Source: Lysinibacter cavernae | GTDB lineage: Bacteria > Actinomycetota > Actinomycetes > Actinomycetales > Microbacteriaceae | Assembly (NCBI RefSeq): GCF_011758565.1 | Contig: NZ_JAAMOX010000001.1 | Span: 969,838-1,033,837, forward strand | Direction: 5' to 3' | Length of the DNA stretch: 64,000 nt | In this document: in pieces, positions 8,524 to 17,875 of the stretch | Position numbering within the stretch: position 1 is the stretch's first letter | How the letters are laid out: each line of letters starts with the position of its first letter | Made by a program: the position numbers and the translations under genes | Notes under the pieces: generated by a model | What the model saw: only the letters and a program-made list of their open reading frames with translations | Told to the model about the DNA's origin: nothing | Database searches by the model: none

Positions 8524-11330
8524 CCCCTTATCCTACCGACTACCGAGCCTTGGCCTCGACCCTCGTGCGGCCCGAAGCCGGCGGCCAAGACGAGTTCTGC
8601 AGCTATCCGGATGTGTTCTGCGGGAGACCTTGGGTGGCCTGCTGATTCAGGCGATGGATCGGCCGACGTTCGGCTCTGCCAGACTGACCACGGCTGGTTC
8701 CTGTGGTCGCCGCCGTCGCGATCAGCGCTGAGCACGATGGTGCCTTGTCTGTCGGTTCGGAGCACTGAGCTTCCGGCGGCGGCCATCATGTCTAGCGCGG
8801 CAAGCGTTGGGTGCCCGTAACCGTTGTCTGCCCCGACTGAGATGCCCGCGTAGGTTGCCCCTAACTGTCGATACAAACGAGCGCTCTGATCCCGTGATCC
8901 GTGATGTGCGACCTTCACAATATCGATGGGCGGGCCGTCGGACAGGTCAACGTATCGAAGGAGCCGCGATTGGCTTGATTCGCCAAGATCACCAAGGAAG
9001 ACCCCGCGGCCGTGTGGAGTACGAACGTCGAGCGTGACGCTCTGCGCGTTGCCGTCTCGCTCCCCTACGAACGCCCCAGCCGCGCCCTGTTGCGGCTGAG
9101 CGTCGGGTGGCTTCGAAGCAACAACTGGCCAGAGGACCTGCCAGGTTGCCGCCCCGAAGCTGCCGCTGAGCCCGGCGTGCCCTTCGATAATTTCTACTCC
9201 GGCATCTTCCAGCTTGCTTCGAACAACTTGATCGCCCTGTTCAAGGAGCGGCGCGACCATCGCGTGCTGTGTCATCGAGATCACCGCGTCGACGGCCCCG
9301 ACATGATCAACGTCGTAATGAGTCAGTACCAGCAGTTCAATGTGGTCAACGCTAAGCAACCGAAGGCAGGCGGTGAGCGCTTCGACGGATGGACCCGTGT
9401 CAATCAGAATGATGTGCCCCTCTGAACGGACTAACGCGGCATCACCCTGACCAACGTCACACAGCGCAAAATCCCAGTCTTGCGGCCGGGTCAGGCTGCT
9501 GTGCCACCTCGCCGCATTCGAGGTGCCGATTGTGCTCCCGATGAGGAGTGCGCAGACCGAGGTGACGGCAGCGGTTCGTTGTAAGGACTGGAGACTTCTG
9601 AAGCTCCCTCGACGCATGAGGGCCACAACGGCGCACACAATCGCAGCAACGAGGAGGCCAAACCCCCACCAGCTCTGGGGCCAGTCGAGTTGCCCCCAGC
9701 TCAGACCCGATGTGGCTTTTGCGACCTGAACGATCCATGACGCTGGCCAGATTGCGATGTCTACAATCTGTGTTCCCAACCAGGGAACTGCGGGCAACAC
9801 AAGGCAGGCCACAAGACCAGCGACGGTTGCGACTGGTGCGGCAGGAGCGGCCAAAACGTTGGCAACGATGCCAGCCAACGGAATGACCGGTTGTAAGAGA
9901 AGCAGCACCGGCTGGCAGGCAATCTGAGCGGCCGCCGGAATTGAAACAAGCTGGGCAATCACCGGCGGCATCCACCGTTCAAGAAGCAGCGTCAGCCGGG
10001 GAGCCAAGACAAGAATGGATGCCGTTGCCAGTACGGACAGTATGAATCCGTAGTCACCAGCCATACGTGGGTCGAACCCGAGCAGAACGATAACCGCAAC
10101 GCAGAGCGAGGAAACGCCACGACCAGGACGTCCCGAGGTCGTCGCGACCAGGATGACTACTGACATCACCGCTGCCCTCAACACGCTTGAGTCGGGTGTC
10201 ACCAAGAGCACAAACCCACAAAGCCCCAGCAGCACCAGGCAGAGTCGCGCAACGCGCTGCAACCTGAATCTGCGCGCAACAACCAACACGATGCTGACGA
10301 TGACGGCACAGTTTGAACCGGATACCGCGGTGAGATGACTCAGCGAGCTTGCCTTCATTGCGGCGTCAACAGGTTCGGAGACAAGGGAGGTATCACCCAA
10401 CGCCAGACCAGGAAGGAGCGCGGCGCCGTCTCCCGGGAGCGCACGCAGGTGTTCTCGAAAGGTGCGTCGGAGGGCGTTCACACCCAAGAGCGGCTGCCCA
10501 GGTGGCACAACCGCTACTTGGCCGGAGGAGAGGTTGGCGACGTAGGCGACCCGCCCTGCGGAGTCTGAGGGGGTGAGCCGGACCGTACCGGTGACCCTGC
10601 TGCCGATCGATACCTCGCGAAGTTGTTGCTCGGTGCCAAACAGAATAACCGGTGACTTCAGCGACCTGTTGCTCTCAGCGGCACCAGGCGACTTCGTCAG
10701 CCGGATGCCGTCAAGCGTTGCTGAAACCCAGCCGGATGCGCCGAATGCGTGATTTCGTATCGTTGGGTCTCCTGAAACGGTAAATGTGGCGTGAACCACC
10801 GCCGCCTCTGCGGAGCGAAGCCAGGGAGGATGGCGCTGTTGCTCATTTGCTGCTGTGTGTATGCAGGTCAGTCCGACGAGCGCGCACACAACAATCATCA
10901 TCGAGTGGGTGCCAGGCTGGTTCGTCAACCCGCTGTTCGCGGCTACGCGCCCGCGGGCACAACAGTCGGCCCAAAAACGGGCAAGCCGCGGCTGACGACA
11001 GACGATTTCACGAGATGGGATCTCGTGGAAGTTGAGCCTCTTGACGAGGAGCCTCGGAGTAGAACGGCGATCGAACGCTCTTTGCTGATGCCGCCACACA
11101 ACTCGTCGAAGTAAGAGCGCAGCACCAATGCCAAAAGCCGCATAGCCGGAGCAAGCAACCAACTCACCTGAGACAACAGCAAGGTCGAGGCCGGTGGTAC
11201 CACCCAAGCTCGCGGCCCACATTGCAATTGCGGGCCAGACAAGACGCAGATCGAGGTTTGCTACTGCGGCGTCAATGCTCGTCTTGGCGACCGGCTGGAC
11301 CGAGCTGCCGGATGTTGGTAACCGTTTCAC
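8475..11330 (-). CDS. comEC: ComEC/Rec2 DNA-uptake channel protein
   Basis: ComEC forms the cytoplasmic-membrane channel through which single-stranded DNA enters during natural transformation. The 951-residue protein has N-terminal hydrophobic segments, an OB-like soluble region (about residues 150-270), the Competence domain with many membrane segments (about 290-580, containing LTAVSGSNCAVI, the typical HLxAVSGxN-like motif) and a C-terminal metallo-beta-lactamase domain (CDVGQGDAALV, LIDTGPS, THYDVDHVG with the HxDxDH metal ligands, VAHHGS). It starts four bases after comEA and ends inside holA. Whether this organism is naturally competent cannot be told from these two genes, as they are widespread in actinobacteria. 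Confidence 0.93.
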   Translation of the reverse strand: MKRLPTSGSSVQPVAKTSIDAAVANLDLRLVWPAIAMWAASLGGTTGLDLAVVSGELVACSGYAAFGIGAALLLRRVVWRHQQRAFDRRSTPRLLVKRLNFHEIPSREIVCRQPRLARFWADCCARGRVAANSGLTNQPGTHSMMIVVCALVGLTCIHTAANEQQRHPPWLRSAEAAVVHATFTVSGDPTIRNHAFGASGWVSATLDGIRLTKSPGAAESNRSLKSPVILFGTEQQLREVSIGSRVTGTVRLTPSDSAGRVAYVANLSSGQVAVVPPGQPLLGVNALRRTFREHLRALPGDGAALLPGLALGDTSLVSEPVDAAMKASSLSHLTAVSGSNCAVIVSIVLVVARRFRLQRVARLCLVLLGLCGFVLLVTPDSSVLRAAVMSVVILVATTSGRPGRGVSSLCVAVIVLLGFDPRMAGDYGFILSVLATASILVLAPRLTLLLERWMPPVIAQLVSIPAAAQIACQPVLLLLQPVIPLAGIVANVLAAPAAPVATVAGLVACLVLPAVPWLGTQIVDIAIWPASWIVQVAKATSGLSWGQLDWPQSWWGFGLLVAAIVCAVVALMRRGSFRSLQSLQRTAAVTSVCALLIGSTIGTSNAARWHSSLTRPQDWDFALCDVGQGDAALVRSEGHIILIDTGPSVEALTACLRLLSVDHIELLVLTHYDVDHVGAVDAVISMTQHAMVAPLLEQGDQVVRSKLEDAGVEIIEGHAGLSGSFGAATWQVLWPVVASKPPDAQPQQGAAGAFVGERDGNAQSVTLDVRTPHGRGVFLGDLGESSQSRLLRYVDLSDGPPIDIVKVAHHGSRDQSARLYRQLGATYAGISVGADNGYGHPTLAALDMMAAAGSSVLRTDRQGTIVLSADRDGGDHRNQPWSVWQSRTSADPSPESAGHPRSPAEHIRIAAELVLAAGFGPHEGRGQGSVVGRIRGWQRQRAGQNPKAKRM
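8530..8535 (-). promoter_or_regulatory. -10 box TAGGAT before holA
   Basis: TAGGAT on the minus strand is followed by six bases (AAGGGG) and the GTG of holA at 8523. The AAGGGG could also act as a ribosome-binding site, so this may be either an internal leaderless promoter or just sequence within comEC. Confidence 0.35.
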
Positions 11331-11334
11331 CGTC

Positions 11335-12645
11335 TCAAACCGTGATCTGGGCTCTGAACCCGTCGAGAGTTTTGTCTCCGATACCCGTCACGCTGAGCAG
11401 ATCGTCAACTGCCCCAAACGGCCCCTCGGTCTCGCGCCAATCGATAATTCGCTGGGCAAGAGCAGGACCTACCCGCGGAAGAGTCTCGAGTTGTTCAGTG
11501 GTTGCGGTATTGATATTCACGAGCGCGAGCTGACCGCTTCCGGCAGTTGCACTGCCCGACGATTCGGCGACCACCGGGGCAGGAGGTGTTTCACCCACAG
11601 CGAGTACGACCACTTGTTCGCCATCGCTCAGGAGCCGAGCGAGATTTATCGAGGCGGGCTCCGCGGTGTCAAGCATTCCTCCTGCTGCGTCGATCGCGTC
11701 AACGACTCGACTGCCTGGCTCAAGTCGTACGAGGCCAGGTGCGGAAACGTGACCGAGCACATGGATATAGAGTTGCGGATCGGTAACGCTTGCGTCAGCC
11801 GTTTCGATGTTGTCTGGCGGCGGGGCGGTGGATGCCGACCTATCTTGATCTGGCGATGCGGAGCTATGACCTGCCGGGGGCGGTAGGGGTGTGTCACCCG
11901 TGGCAACCGCCGCAGAGCGATCGTGAACCATGCCGATGACCGCTGAGACGACAATTGCAAGCACAAACACCACGGTTGCTGCCCAGGCGCTCATCTTGCT
12001 CAGTTGCCGTGGCGAGTGGAGCACCTGCGAGATTCGGCTGGTGGCTCGGGAGGTCGCCGTGCCAACAAATGCCGGGTCGACCGACGCTGTTCTTGGAAAT
12101 GATGAGCCGACCAACGCGGTATCGGCCGACGAGGCGCCGACAAATGCTGGGTCGACCGGTGCTGTGTCGACCGGTGCTGTGTTGACCGATGACTCGGGCG
12201 TCAAATATCGTTCGGCGTTGCCCCGTCGCGAAGCCGTCGTCGCCGATGGGGCGCGCGTTGCGATTGGCGACGCCGACGGGTACACCTCAGCTAGGCGGAA
12301 CGTCTCATCAACGACGCTCTCCTCCCCCTCAGCGACGTGCTTGGCGCCGGAGGACGCAACGCCGTCGCGTCGAGGGCGGGAAAAATCGGGAATTGAGACG
12401 GGAAGGTCAGCGGCTTCGTGGACTGTTGCGTGGAATCTACCGGGCGAACTGGACGGCGGTATTGATGGCGGCTCTGACGGCGGCGTTGAGGGCAGCGGCA
12501 ACGACAGCGGCAAGGGCAGCGGCAGGCGCGAATCACCTGGCTGCACGCCGAGCGAATCTGCGAAAACCTGCGAAGGTGAGTCGGCGGTGGGTTCGAGGCC
12601 AAGCCGGCGTCGAACCGCGGTGAGCGGGGGAAGTGTGCTGGTCAT
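11335..12645 (-). CDS. comEA: ComEA-like DNA-binding protein with long cytoplasmic tail
   Basis: ComEA binds double-stranded DNA outside the membrane and hands it to ComEC. The 436-residue protein has a transmembrane segment at 220-240, a linker, an SLBB domain at about 291-350 (YIHVLGHVSAPGLVRLEPGSRV) and the helix-hairpin-helix domain at 374-436 (LVNINTATTEQLETLPRVGPALAQRIIDWR, GIGDKTLDGFR). What is unusual is the 219-residue N-terminal tail before the membrane segment, low in complexity and rich in Pro, Ser, Thr and Ala (LPLPLPLSLPLP at 41-52; TAPVDTAPVDPAFVG at 156-170). Homologues usually have a few tens of residues there. A TAGCCT box six bases before the ATG suggests a leaderless mRNA. 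comEC and holA follow. Confidence 0.9.
   Translation of the reverse strand: MTSTLPPLTAVRRRLGLEPTADSPSQVFADSLGVQPGDSRLPLPLPLSLPLPSTPPSEPPSIPPSSSPGRFHATVHEAADLPVSIPDFSRPRRDGVASSGAKHVAEGEESVVDETFRLAEVYPSASPIATRAPSATTASRRGNAERYLTPESSVNTAPVDTAPVDPAFVGASSADTALVGSSFPRTASVDPAFVGTATSRATSRISQVLHSPRQLSKMSAWAATVVFVLAIVVSAVIGMVHDRSAAVATGDTPLPPPAGHSSASPDQDRSASTAPPPDNIETADASVTDPQLYIHVLGHVSAPGLVRLEPGSRVVDAIDAAGGMLDTAEPASINLARLLSDGEQVVVLAVGETPPAPVVAESSGSATAGSGQLALVNINTATTEQLETLPRVGPALAQRIIDWRETEGPFGAVDDLLSVTGIGDKTLDGFRAQITV
12065..12180 (+). repeat. Direct repeats within comEA
   Basis: Two 26-base copies starting ACAAATGC(C/T)GGGTCGACCG lie at 12065-12090 and 12140-12165 and differ at only a few positions. 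The last 15 bases of the second copy (12151-12165) are repeated directly at 12166-12180. In the comEA frame the 15-base unit encodes TAPVD. The copies are in frame, so unit number could change without breaking the gene. Confidence 0.8.
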
Positions 12646-12651
12646 GAGACC

Positions 12652-12657
12652 AGGCTA
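12652..12657 (-). promoter_or_regulatory. -10 box TAGCCT for leaderless comEA
   Basis: TAGCCT on the minus strand is followed by exactly six bases (GGTCTC) and the ATG of comEA at 12645. No Shine-Dalgarno sequence is present. Confidence 0.5.
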
Positions 12658-12699
12658 GGGAGAGAGGATGTGGTGGAACGAGGGGTGTTGGGAACGGTG

Positions 12700-12744
12700 G
12701 AAAAAAAGACTGGTCGGGATTCTGTGGAGGAGAATCCCGACCAG
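12700..12744 (-). terminator. Rho-independent terminator of leuS
   Basis: A perfect 14-base-pair stem (12710-12723 with 12731-12744, loop of seven) begins 20 bases after the leuS stop. On the minus strand it is followed by a run of seven T residues (A-run 12702-12708 on the plus strand). It separates leuS from the comEA operon. Confidence 0.93.
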
Positions 12745-12763
12745 CCTACGTATGAAAACCTGC

Positions 12764-15388
12764 CTATTCAGCGGGTTTCGTGGCGATATTCACGAGCTTC
12801 GGAGCGCGAACAATCACGTTCACGATTTCGCGCCCAGCAAGTGAGCGCTGAATACCTTCGGCATCCAACGCCAGAGCCTTCAGATCGTCGCCAGAGATCT
12901 TCGGAGAGACTTCGAGCTTGGCACGAAGCTTGCCATCAACCTGAACCACGGCCGTCACCTGATCTGCCACCAGCAGGGTGGGGTCGGCCTTGCGCCAGGT
13001 AACAGTCGCAACCGTAGCCGGGTAGCCAAGGCGATTCCACATGTCTTCCGCCGTGTACGGCGCAAACATGTTGAGCGCAACGGCAATAACCTCGGCTGCC
13101 TCACGCACTGCGGGATCGGCTGGCCCAGCGCCGCTGTCGATCGCCTTGCGGGTCACGTTTGTGAGCTCCATAAGGCGCGCGATCACGACGTTGAACTTGA
13201 ACGACTCTGAGAGCCCGGGAACCTCTGCGAGGAAGCGGTGTGTGTGGCGGCGAAGCGCCTGATCGCCCTTGCTCCAGTTAGCGTCTGGGGCGCTCGTGAC
13301 ATCCTTGGCCACGCGCCAGGCGCGGGCAAGGAACTTAGCGGAGCCCTGCACCGAGACATCCGCCCAGTCGATGTCTTCTTCTGGCGGACCGGCAAACGCG
13401 AGCGTGAGGCGAAGCGCGTCAGCTCCGTGCTGCTTGAGCTCGCTGTCGAACTCGACCAGGTTGCCCTTGCTCTTGCTCATTTTGGAGCCATCGAGCAACA
13501 CCATACCCTGGTTGAGCACTGCACTGAAGGGCTCGGTGAAGTTGACGTAACCAAGATCAAACAGCACTTTGGTGATGAAGCGCGCGTACAGCAGGTGCAG
13601 AATCGCGTGCTCAACGCCGCCAACATACTGGTCAACGGGGGCCCATTTATCTGCCTCTGCGGGGTCGAAGGCCTGAGTGTTGTCCTGAGCCGACAAGAAG
13701 CGAAGGAAGTACCACGAGCTGTCAACAAATGTGTCCATGGTGTCTGGGTCGCGGCGCAGCTTGCGGCCGGTGTCTGGGTCGGTGACGGATGCCCAAGCCT
13801 CAGCAGCCCCGAGTGGCGACGCTCCCTTTGGCTTCAGGTCAAGGCCCTCGCTCGACGGCAGCTTCACTGGCAGCTGGTCTTCGGAAACAGGAATGAGTTC
13901 GCCATCTTCACCGTGCAGGATCGGGATGGGCGTGCCCCAGTAGCGCTGGCGTGAGATGAGCCAGTCGCGCAAGCGGTAGGTCTTTGCGGCCCGACCGGTG
14001 CCCCGCTCTTCGAGCAGCTCGATTGCCTTCTTAATGGCGTTGCTCTTGCTCATGCCGTTGAGTGGGCCGGAGTTGGTCAGGCGACCTTCGCCGCCGAGTG
14101 CCTTACCGGTAACGGCAGGGTCGATGCTCTCGATGTCGAAGGGTTCGATGGGGTCGCCGTTGTCGTCAAGCGCGATAACAGGAACAACGTCGGTAACGGC
14201 CTGCGTCGTGTCAACCACGATGCGAATTGACAGGTCGAAGGTCTTCGCGAAGTCGAGGTCGCGCTGGTCGTGCGCTGGCACGGCCATGACCGCGCCGTGG
14301 CCGTAGTCGGCAAGCACGTAGTCGGCTGTCCAGATGGGAAGGCGTTCGCCATTGACGGGGTTGATCGCGTAACGACCGATGAACATACCGGTCTTTTCGC
14401 GCTCGGCACTCTGACGGTCAACCTCGCTCGTCTTCTGGACGGCGGTGAGGTACGTCTGAAACTCAGCCTGAATCTCAGGCGTAGCACCGGTCACAAGGTC
14501 GGCGGCAAGGTCGGCATCCGGGGCAACCACCATGAAGGTCGCGCCAAACAGCGTGTCGGGGCGGGTCGTGAAAACCTTGACCTTCTCGTCGTAGCCTTCA
14601 ACCTCAAAATCAACTTCTGCACCGATAGAACGGCCGATCCAGTTGCGCTGCATGCTCAGCACTTTGGAGGGCCAGGAGCCTTCGAGCTGGTTGAGGTCGT
14701 CAAGCAGCCGATCAGCGTAATCGGTGATCTTAAAATACCACTGGGTGAGCTTCTTCTTGACCACAACCGCGCCAGAACGCTCCGAGGTGCCGTCGTCGAG
14801 TACCTGCTCATTTGCAAGAACCGTCTGATCTACCGGGTCCCAGTTCACCCAGCTGGCCTTGCGGTAGGCAAGCCCCTTTTCGTACATCTTCAGGAACAAC
14901 CACTGGTTCCACTTGTAATACTCTGGGTCGCTCGTGTGCAGCACGCGGTCCCAGTCGAAGGATGGCGCGTAGGTGCGGAAGCTGGTCTTCTGCTGGTCGA
15001 TGTTGGCGTAGGTCCACTCGCGAGGGTCGATGCCGCGCTTGATTGCCGCGTTCTCGGCGGGGAGGCCAAAGGAATCCCAACCGATCGGGTGCAGCACGTC
15101 GAATCCTTGGCCGCGCCAGTAGCGCGCAACCGCGTCACCGAAGCAGAACGCCTCTGCGTGACCCATGTGCAGGTCGCCTGAGGGGTAGGGAAACATATCG
15201 AGGATGTACTTGCGCGGGCGCGGGTCGCCGGCTTTTCCTGCCGCAAACGGCTTGAGTTCGTCCCATACCGGAAGCCATTTGTCTTGAATGGCCTGGAAAT
15301 CGTAGACGTCGGCGTGCTCGCCGTCGTGCTGGTTGCCCTCGGTATTGGTGTGTTGCTCGCTCAATCGGTCCTCTATCGCACGTCGCAT
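12764..15388 (-). CDS. leuS: Leucine--tRNA ligase
   Basis: LeuRS charges tRNA-Leu in the cytoplasm. The 874 residues hold all class I synthetase landmarks: [16 protein letters not shown] (HIGH motif), the editing domain between about 230 and 420 (with [14 protein letters not shown] and the threonine-rich site), the catalytic half with [13 protein letters not shown], and SKMSKSKGN (KMSKS motif), then the anticodon-binding domain and the C-terminal extension ([13 protein letters not shown]). The ATG at 15388 has no ribosome-binding site. A TTG at 15364, five bases after AGAGG, is a good alternative and would remove eight residues upstream of the conserved part. A terminator follows. Confidence 0.97.
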   Translation of the reverse strand: MRRAIEDRLSEQHTNTEGNQHDGEHADVYDFQAIQDKWLPVWDELKPFAAGKAGDPRPRKYILDMFPYPSGDLHMGHAEAFCFGDAVARYWRGQGFDVLHPIGWDSFGLPAENAAIKRGIDPREWTYANIDQQKTSFRTYAPSFDWDRVLHTSDPEYYKWNQWLFLKMYEKGLAYRKASWVNWDPVDQTVLANEQVLDDGTSERSGAVVVKKKLTQWYFKITDYADRLLDDLNQLEGSWPSKVLSMQRNWIGRSIGAEVDFEVEGYDEKVKVFTTRPDTLFGATFMVVAPDADLAADLVTGATPEIQAEFQTYLTAVQKTSEVDRQSAEREKTGMFIGRYAINPVNGERLPIWTADYVLADYGHGAVMAVPAHDQRDLDFAKTFDLSIRIVVDTTQAVTDVVPVIALDDNGDPIEPFDIESIDPAVTGKALGGEGRLTNSGPLNGMSKSNAIKKAIELLEERGTGRAAKTYRLRDWLISRQRYWGTPIPILHGEDGELIPVSEDQLPVKLPSSEGLDLKPKGASPLGAAEAWASVTDPDTGRKLRRDPDTMDTFVDSSWYFLRFLSAQDNTQAFDPAEADKWAPVDQYVGGVEHAILHLLYARFITKVLFDLGYVNFTEPFSAVLNQGMVLLDGSKMSKSKGNLVEFDSELKQHGADALRLTLAFAGPPEEDIDWADVSVQGSAKFLARAWRVAKDVTSAPDANWSKGDQALRRHTHRFLAEVPGLSESFKFNVVIARLMELTNVTRKAIDSGAGPADPAVREAAEVIAVALNMFAPYTAEDMWNRLGYPATVATVTWRKADPTLLVADQVTAVVQVDGKLRAKLEVSPKISGDDLKALALDAEGIQRSLAGREIVNVIVRAPKLVNIATKPAE

Positions 15389-15452
15389 GGCGGGCCGCAG
15401 AAATCGTGGCAGGCCCGACTATCAAGGATAGCGGTAACCGTGCTCCCCCGCT

Positions 15453-16946
15453 TTAGCGCAGCGCCGCCAGGAGGGCACGTGCTTTGATCTTGATCTCGTC
15501 GAGCTCTTCTGCTGGCACGGAGTCGCTGGTAATTCCCCCACCCGTACCGATCGTTGCGGTGCTGCCGCCTCCGGGATGTTGCGTCAAAACGATGCTTCGG
15601 ATGACCATAGCGAGGTCTGCGGCCCCGTCATCGCTCAGGTATCCAAACGCACCAGCGTAGATGCCGCGCCGTGCGCCCTCGATGCTCGCGAGCCTCCGCA
15701 TAGCTGCGAGCTTCGGCGTTCCCGTCATTGAGCCCGCGGGGAAACACGCGCGTACTGCGTCTAACACGTCGAGTCCTTCGGCCAGCTGCCCCTCAACGGT
15801 GCTGACGAGCTGATGCACCTGCGCGTAGGATTCCACCCGGTGCAGGGCGGATACGGTGACGCTCCCCCGCTCGCACACGCGTGTGAGATCGTTGCGCATG
15901 AGGTCAACAATCATAAGGTTCTCGGCCCGCTCCTTTTCACTCGCAAGGAGTTCAGCAGCCAGCTGTGTATCGAGGGCAGCAGTTGCTCCCCGTGTGCGCG
16001 TGCCTTTGATGGGCTTGGTCGTCAACCGCCCGCTTGAACTCACTGCTAAGAACTGTTCGGGACTCGAACTGATAAGCGAGGTTGCGCCCATTCGGATAAG
16101 CCCACTGTGGTGGCTCGGCGAGGCGGCACGCAGGCGGGCAAACACGTCAGCGTCCAAGACGCTGTCCGACAGCGCACGGGTGACCCGGTTCGTCAGGCAG
16201 AGTTGATATGCATCGCCCTCGTAGATGAGGGATTGGCACTCCTCGATCATGGCAAGGTAGTTGTCATCCGAGTGTCGCCAGACGGCTGAGGGGGCGGATG
16301 TTTCGGATGCGGATGCCCCGACCGGCGCCACGTCTACCGGGAGACTACCGAGACGGGTGATTGACGCAGTTTGCGCTTCTTCCCACCGGTCAAACCACTG
16401 CGTTAGCAGCGCAGGCGTTGCCGCGGTCACGGTCACGACTCCGCTGGAATGGTCAAATGCAACCACCGTGTCGGCACGCATCCAGGCGGCGACCGGCACG
16501 TGTTGATCATCGTCGAGCGGTGCGGGCGCAACGCCGAGGTCGTCGTGCAGACTCTCGTAGCCAAACCATCCGACCCAGCCGAGCCCGAGCCGCGGCACGG
16601 CAGACCCAGAATGTGAGGAAGACACGTGCTCGCCAGCGGCAAGCGGCTGGGTCACCGGATGCTCGTCAAACGTGTGCACCCTGCGCCGCGCCCCAAGCGC
16701 GCTCAGCAGGGAGCCGTGTGCTCGCTCGGCCGGCGCGGCAGGGAGATCGGCATGCCTTGTGCTGATGCGGCCCCCAGCATCCGCTTCGATGATGTCTGAG
16801 CCCTCGCCAAGATAACTGAGGCCCTCGGTCGCATCCCGGCCAGCATCAAGCCAAAACGCATAGGGCGCATCCGCATAGAGAGCGGCAAACACAACGGCGG
16901 GGTCAACCCAGTGGGCGAGGGAACGTGATCTGGCCGGCGTCTGCAC
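15453..16946 (-). CDS. pabB: Aminodeoxychorismate synthase component I
   Basis: PabB converts chorismate to 4-amino-4-deoxychorismate, the first step towards p-aminobenzoate and folate, with ammonia from a glutaminase partner (PabA, not seen here). The 497-residue protein has the chorismate-binding domain in its C-terminal half, with SSSPEQFL, PIKGTRTRG, DLMRNDLTRVCERGSV, and GGGITSDSVPAEELDEIKIKA. The Lys in PIKGT marks PabB, because anthranilate synthase has PIAGT. The start is a GTG with a TAGGCT box six bases upstream, so it is probably leaderless. The gene for the next enzyme, pabC, is divergent. Confidence 0.93.
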   Translation of the reverse strand: MQTPARSRSLAHWVDPAVVFAALYADAPYAFWLDAGRDATEGLSYLGEGSDIIEADAGGRISTRHADLPAAPAERAHGSLLSALGARRRVHTFDEHPVTQPLAAGEHVSSSHSGSAVPRLGLGWVGWFGYESLHDDLGVAPAPLDDDQHVPVAAWMRADTVVAFDHSSGVVTVTAATPALLTQWFDRWEEAQTASITRLGSLPVDVAPVGASASETSAPSAVWRHSDDNYLAMIEECQSLIYEGDAYQLCLTNRVTRALSDSVLDADVFARLRAASPSHHSGLIRMGATSLISSSPEQFLAVSSSGRLTTKPIKGTRTRGATAALDTQLAAELLASEKERAENLMIVDLMRNDLTRVCERGSVTVSALHRVESYAQVHQLVSTVEGQLAEGLDVLDAVRACFPAGSMTGTPKLAAMRRLASIEGARRGIYAGAFGYLSDDGAADLAMVIRSIVLTQHPGGGSTATIGTGGGITSDSVPAEELDEIKIKARALLAALR

Positions 16947-16952
16947 TGTAAT

Positions 16953-16958
16953 AGCCTA
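16953..16958 (-). promoter_or_regulatory. -10 box TAGGCT for leaderless pabB
   Basis: TAGGCT on the minus strand is followed by six bases (ATTACA) and the GTG at 16946. No ribosome-binding site is visible. Confidence 0.55.
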
Positions 16959-17032
16959 GAGGTGGCCGTCAACGAACCGCCAGACGCGCTCCGCAAGAGC
17001 GTTCGCAACCTTCACTTTTTTGGGAGTCCCTC

Positions 17033-17875
17033 GTGCACGATCTCCAGCTGTGGACCGACGGCCGCTTCTCACCAGCCACCGGTGATCTCGCCGGCAACGA
17101 GCGCGCCCTGCTGGTTGCGGATTCGTTCAGAGTGAGCAACGGGACCGTGATCGCCCACGAACTGCACCGCGATCGTTTTGTCATGGGTTGCATCCTCATG
17201 GGGTACAGCAATCCGGCGGAACTCGCCAACTTCTGGCGGGAGGCAACACTCTATCTGGCGGATGCCTCGCGTGGCGACGATCTCTTCCCCCGCGTTGAGC
17301 TACTTGCCGCAGAGGGAGGCCACCGCCTCGCGCTGCTCACTCGAAGCATCCAGCGGCTCGGCGAGGCTCCAGAATCCATCATTCTGAGCAGCAGCTACTC
17401 AGACCCGCGCCGCTTGCCAACGATCAAAGGGCCAAACATTGCCTTATTCTCGCGGCTTAACGCGCGGGCGTCCGAGACGGCCCAGTATCCGATCGCAACC
17501 GGCGACCCAGGGCCAACGCCGGTTCACGACACCATCATCTGCACCTCAGATGGAACGGTTATCGAGGGAACCACAACCTCGCTGTTGTGGTGGAATAACA
17601 ACACGCTGCATCGAGTGCCAACAGCCAGGCCTCGCGTCTCAAGCGTCACGGAACGCATCCTGATCGAGGCGGCTGGCAGCCTCGAAATTCCGGTGGCGGA
17701 AACGGACGCCAAGGCGCACACGCTCGCCAATCACGAGGTGTGGGCGGTCAACGCGCTGCACGGCATCAGGCCGGTTGCCCACATCGACGGGGTGCCGACG
17801 CCGCAGGTGGATGCTGACCGGCTCGCCCGATTTGCTGAAGCGCGTGCCAGCCTGGCAACGGGTATCGGCGACTAG
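17033..17875 (+). CDS. pabC: Aminodeoxychorismate lyase / class IV aminotransferase
   Basis: This 280-residue fold-type IV PLP enzyme probably releases pyruvate from aminodeoxychorismate to give p-aminobenzoate. The likely PLP lysine is K132 in TIKGPNIALFSRLNARA, and the phosphate- and cofactor-binding region IEGTTTSLLWW lies about 60 residues later. The family also contains branched-chain and D-amino-acid aminotransferases, but divergence from pabB supports the folate role. The GTG start is preceded by GGGAG nine bases upstream. Its stop codon lies directly against the stop of cydC on the other strand. Confidence 0.85.
   Translation: MHDLQLWTDGRFSPATGDLAGNERALLVADSFRVSNGTVIAHELHRDRFVMGCILMGYSNPAELANFWREATLYLADASRGDDLFPRVELLAAEGGHRLALLTRSIQRLGEAPESIILSSSYSDPRRLPTIKGPNIALFSRLNARASETAQYPIATGDPGPTPVHDTIICTSDGTVIEGTTTSLLWWNNNTLHRVPTARPRVSSVTERILIEAAGSLEIPVAETDAKAHTLANHEVWAVNALHGIRPVAHIDGVPTPQVDADRLARFAEARASLATGIGD

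Noticed and set aside
14270-15181. Plus-strand open frame of 303 codons
   Set aside because: It is antisense to leuS and shows no protein family features.
15389-15452. T-box riboswitch before leuS
   Set aside because: The upstream region is only about 60 bases long before pabB and has no T-box sequence or specifier stem.
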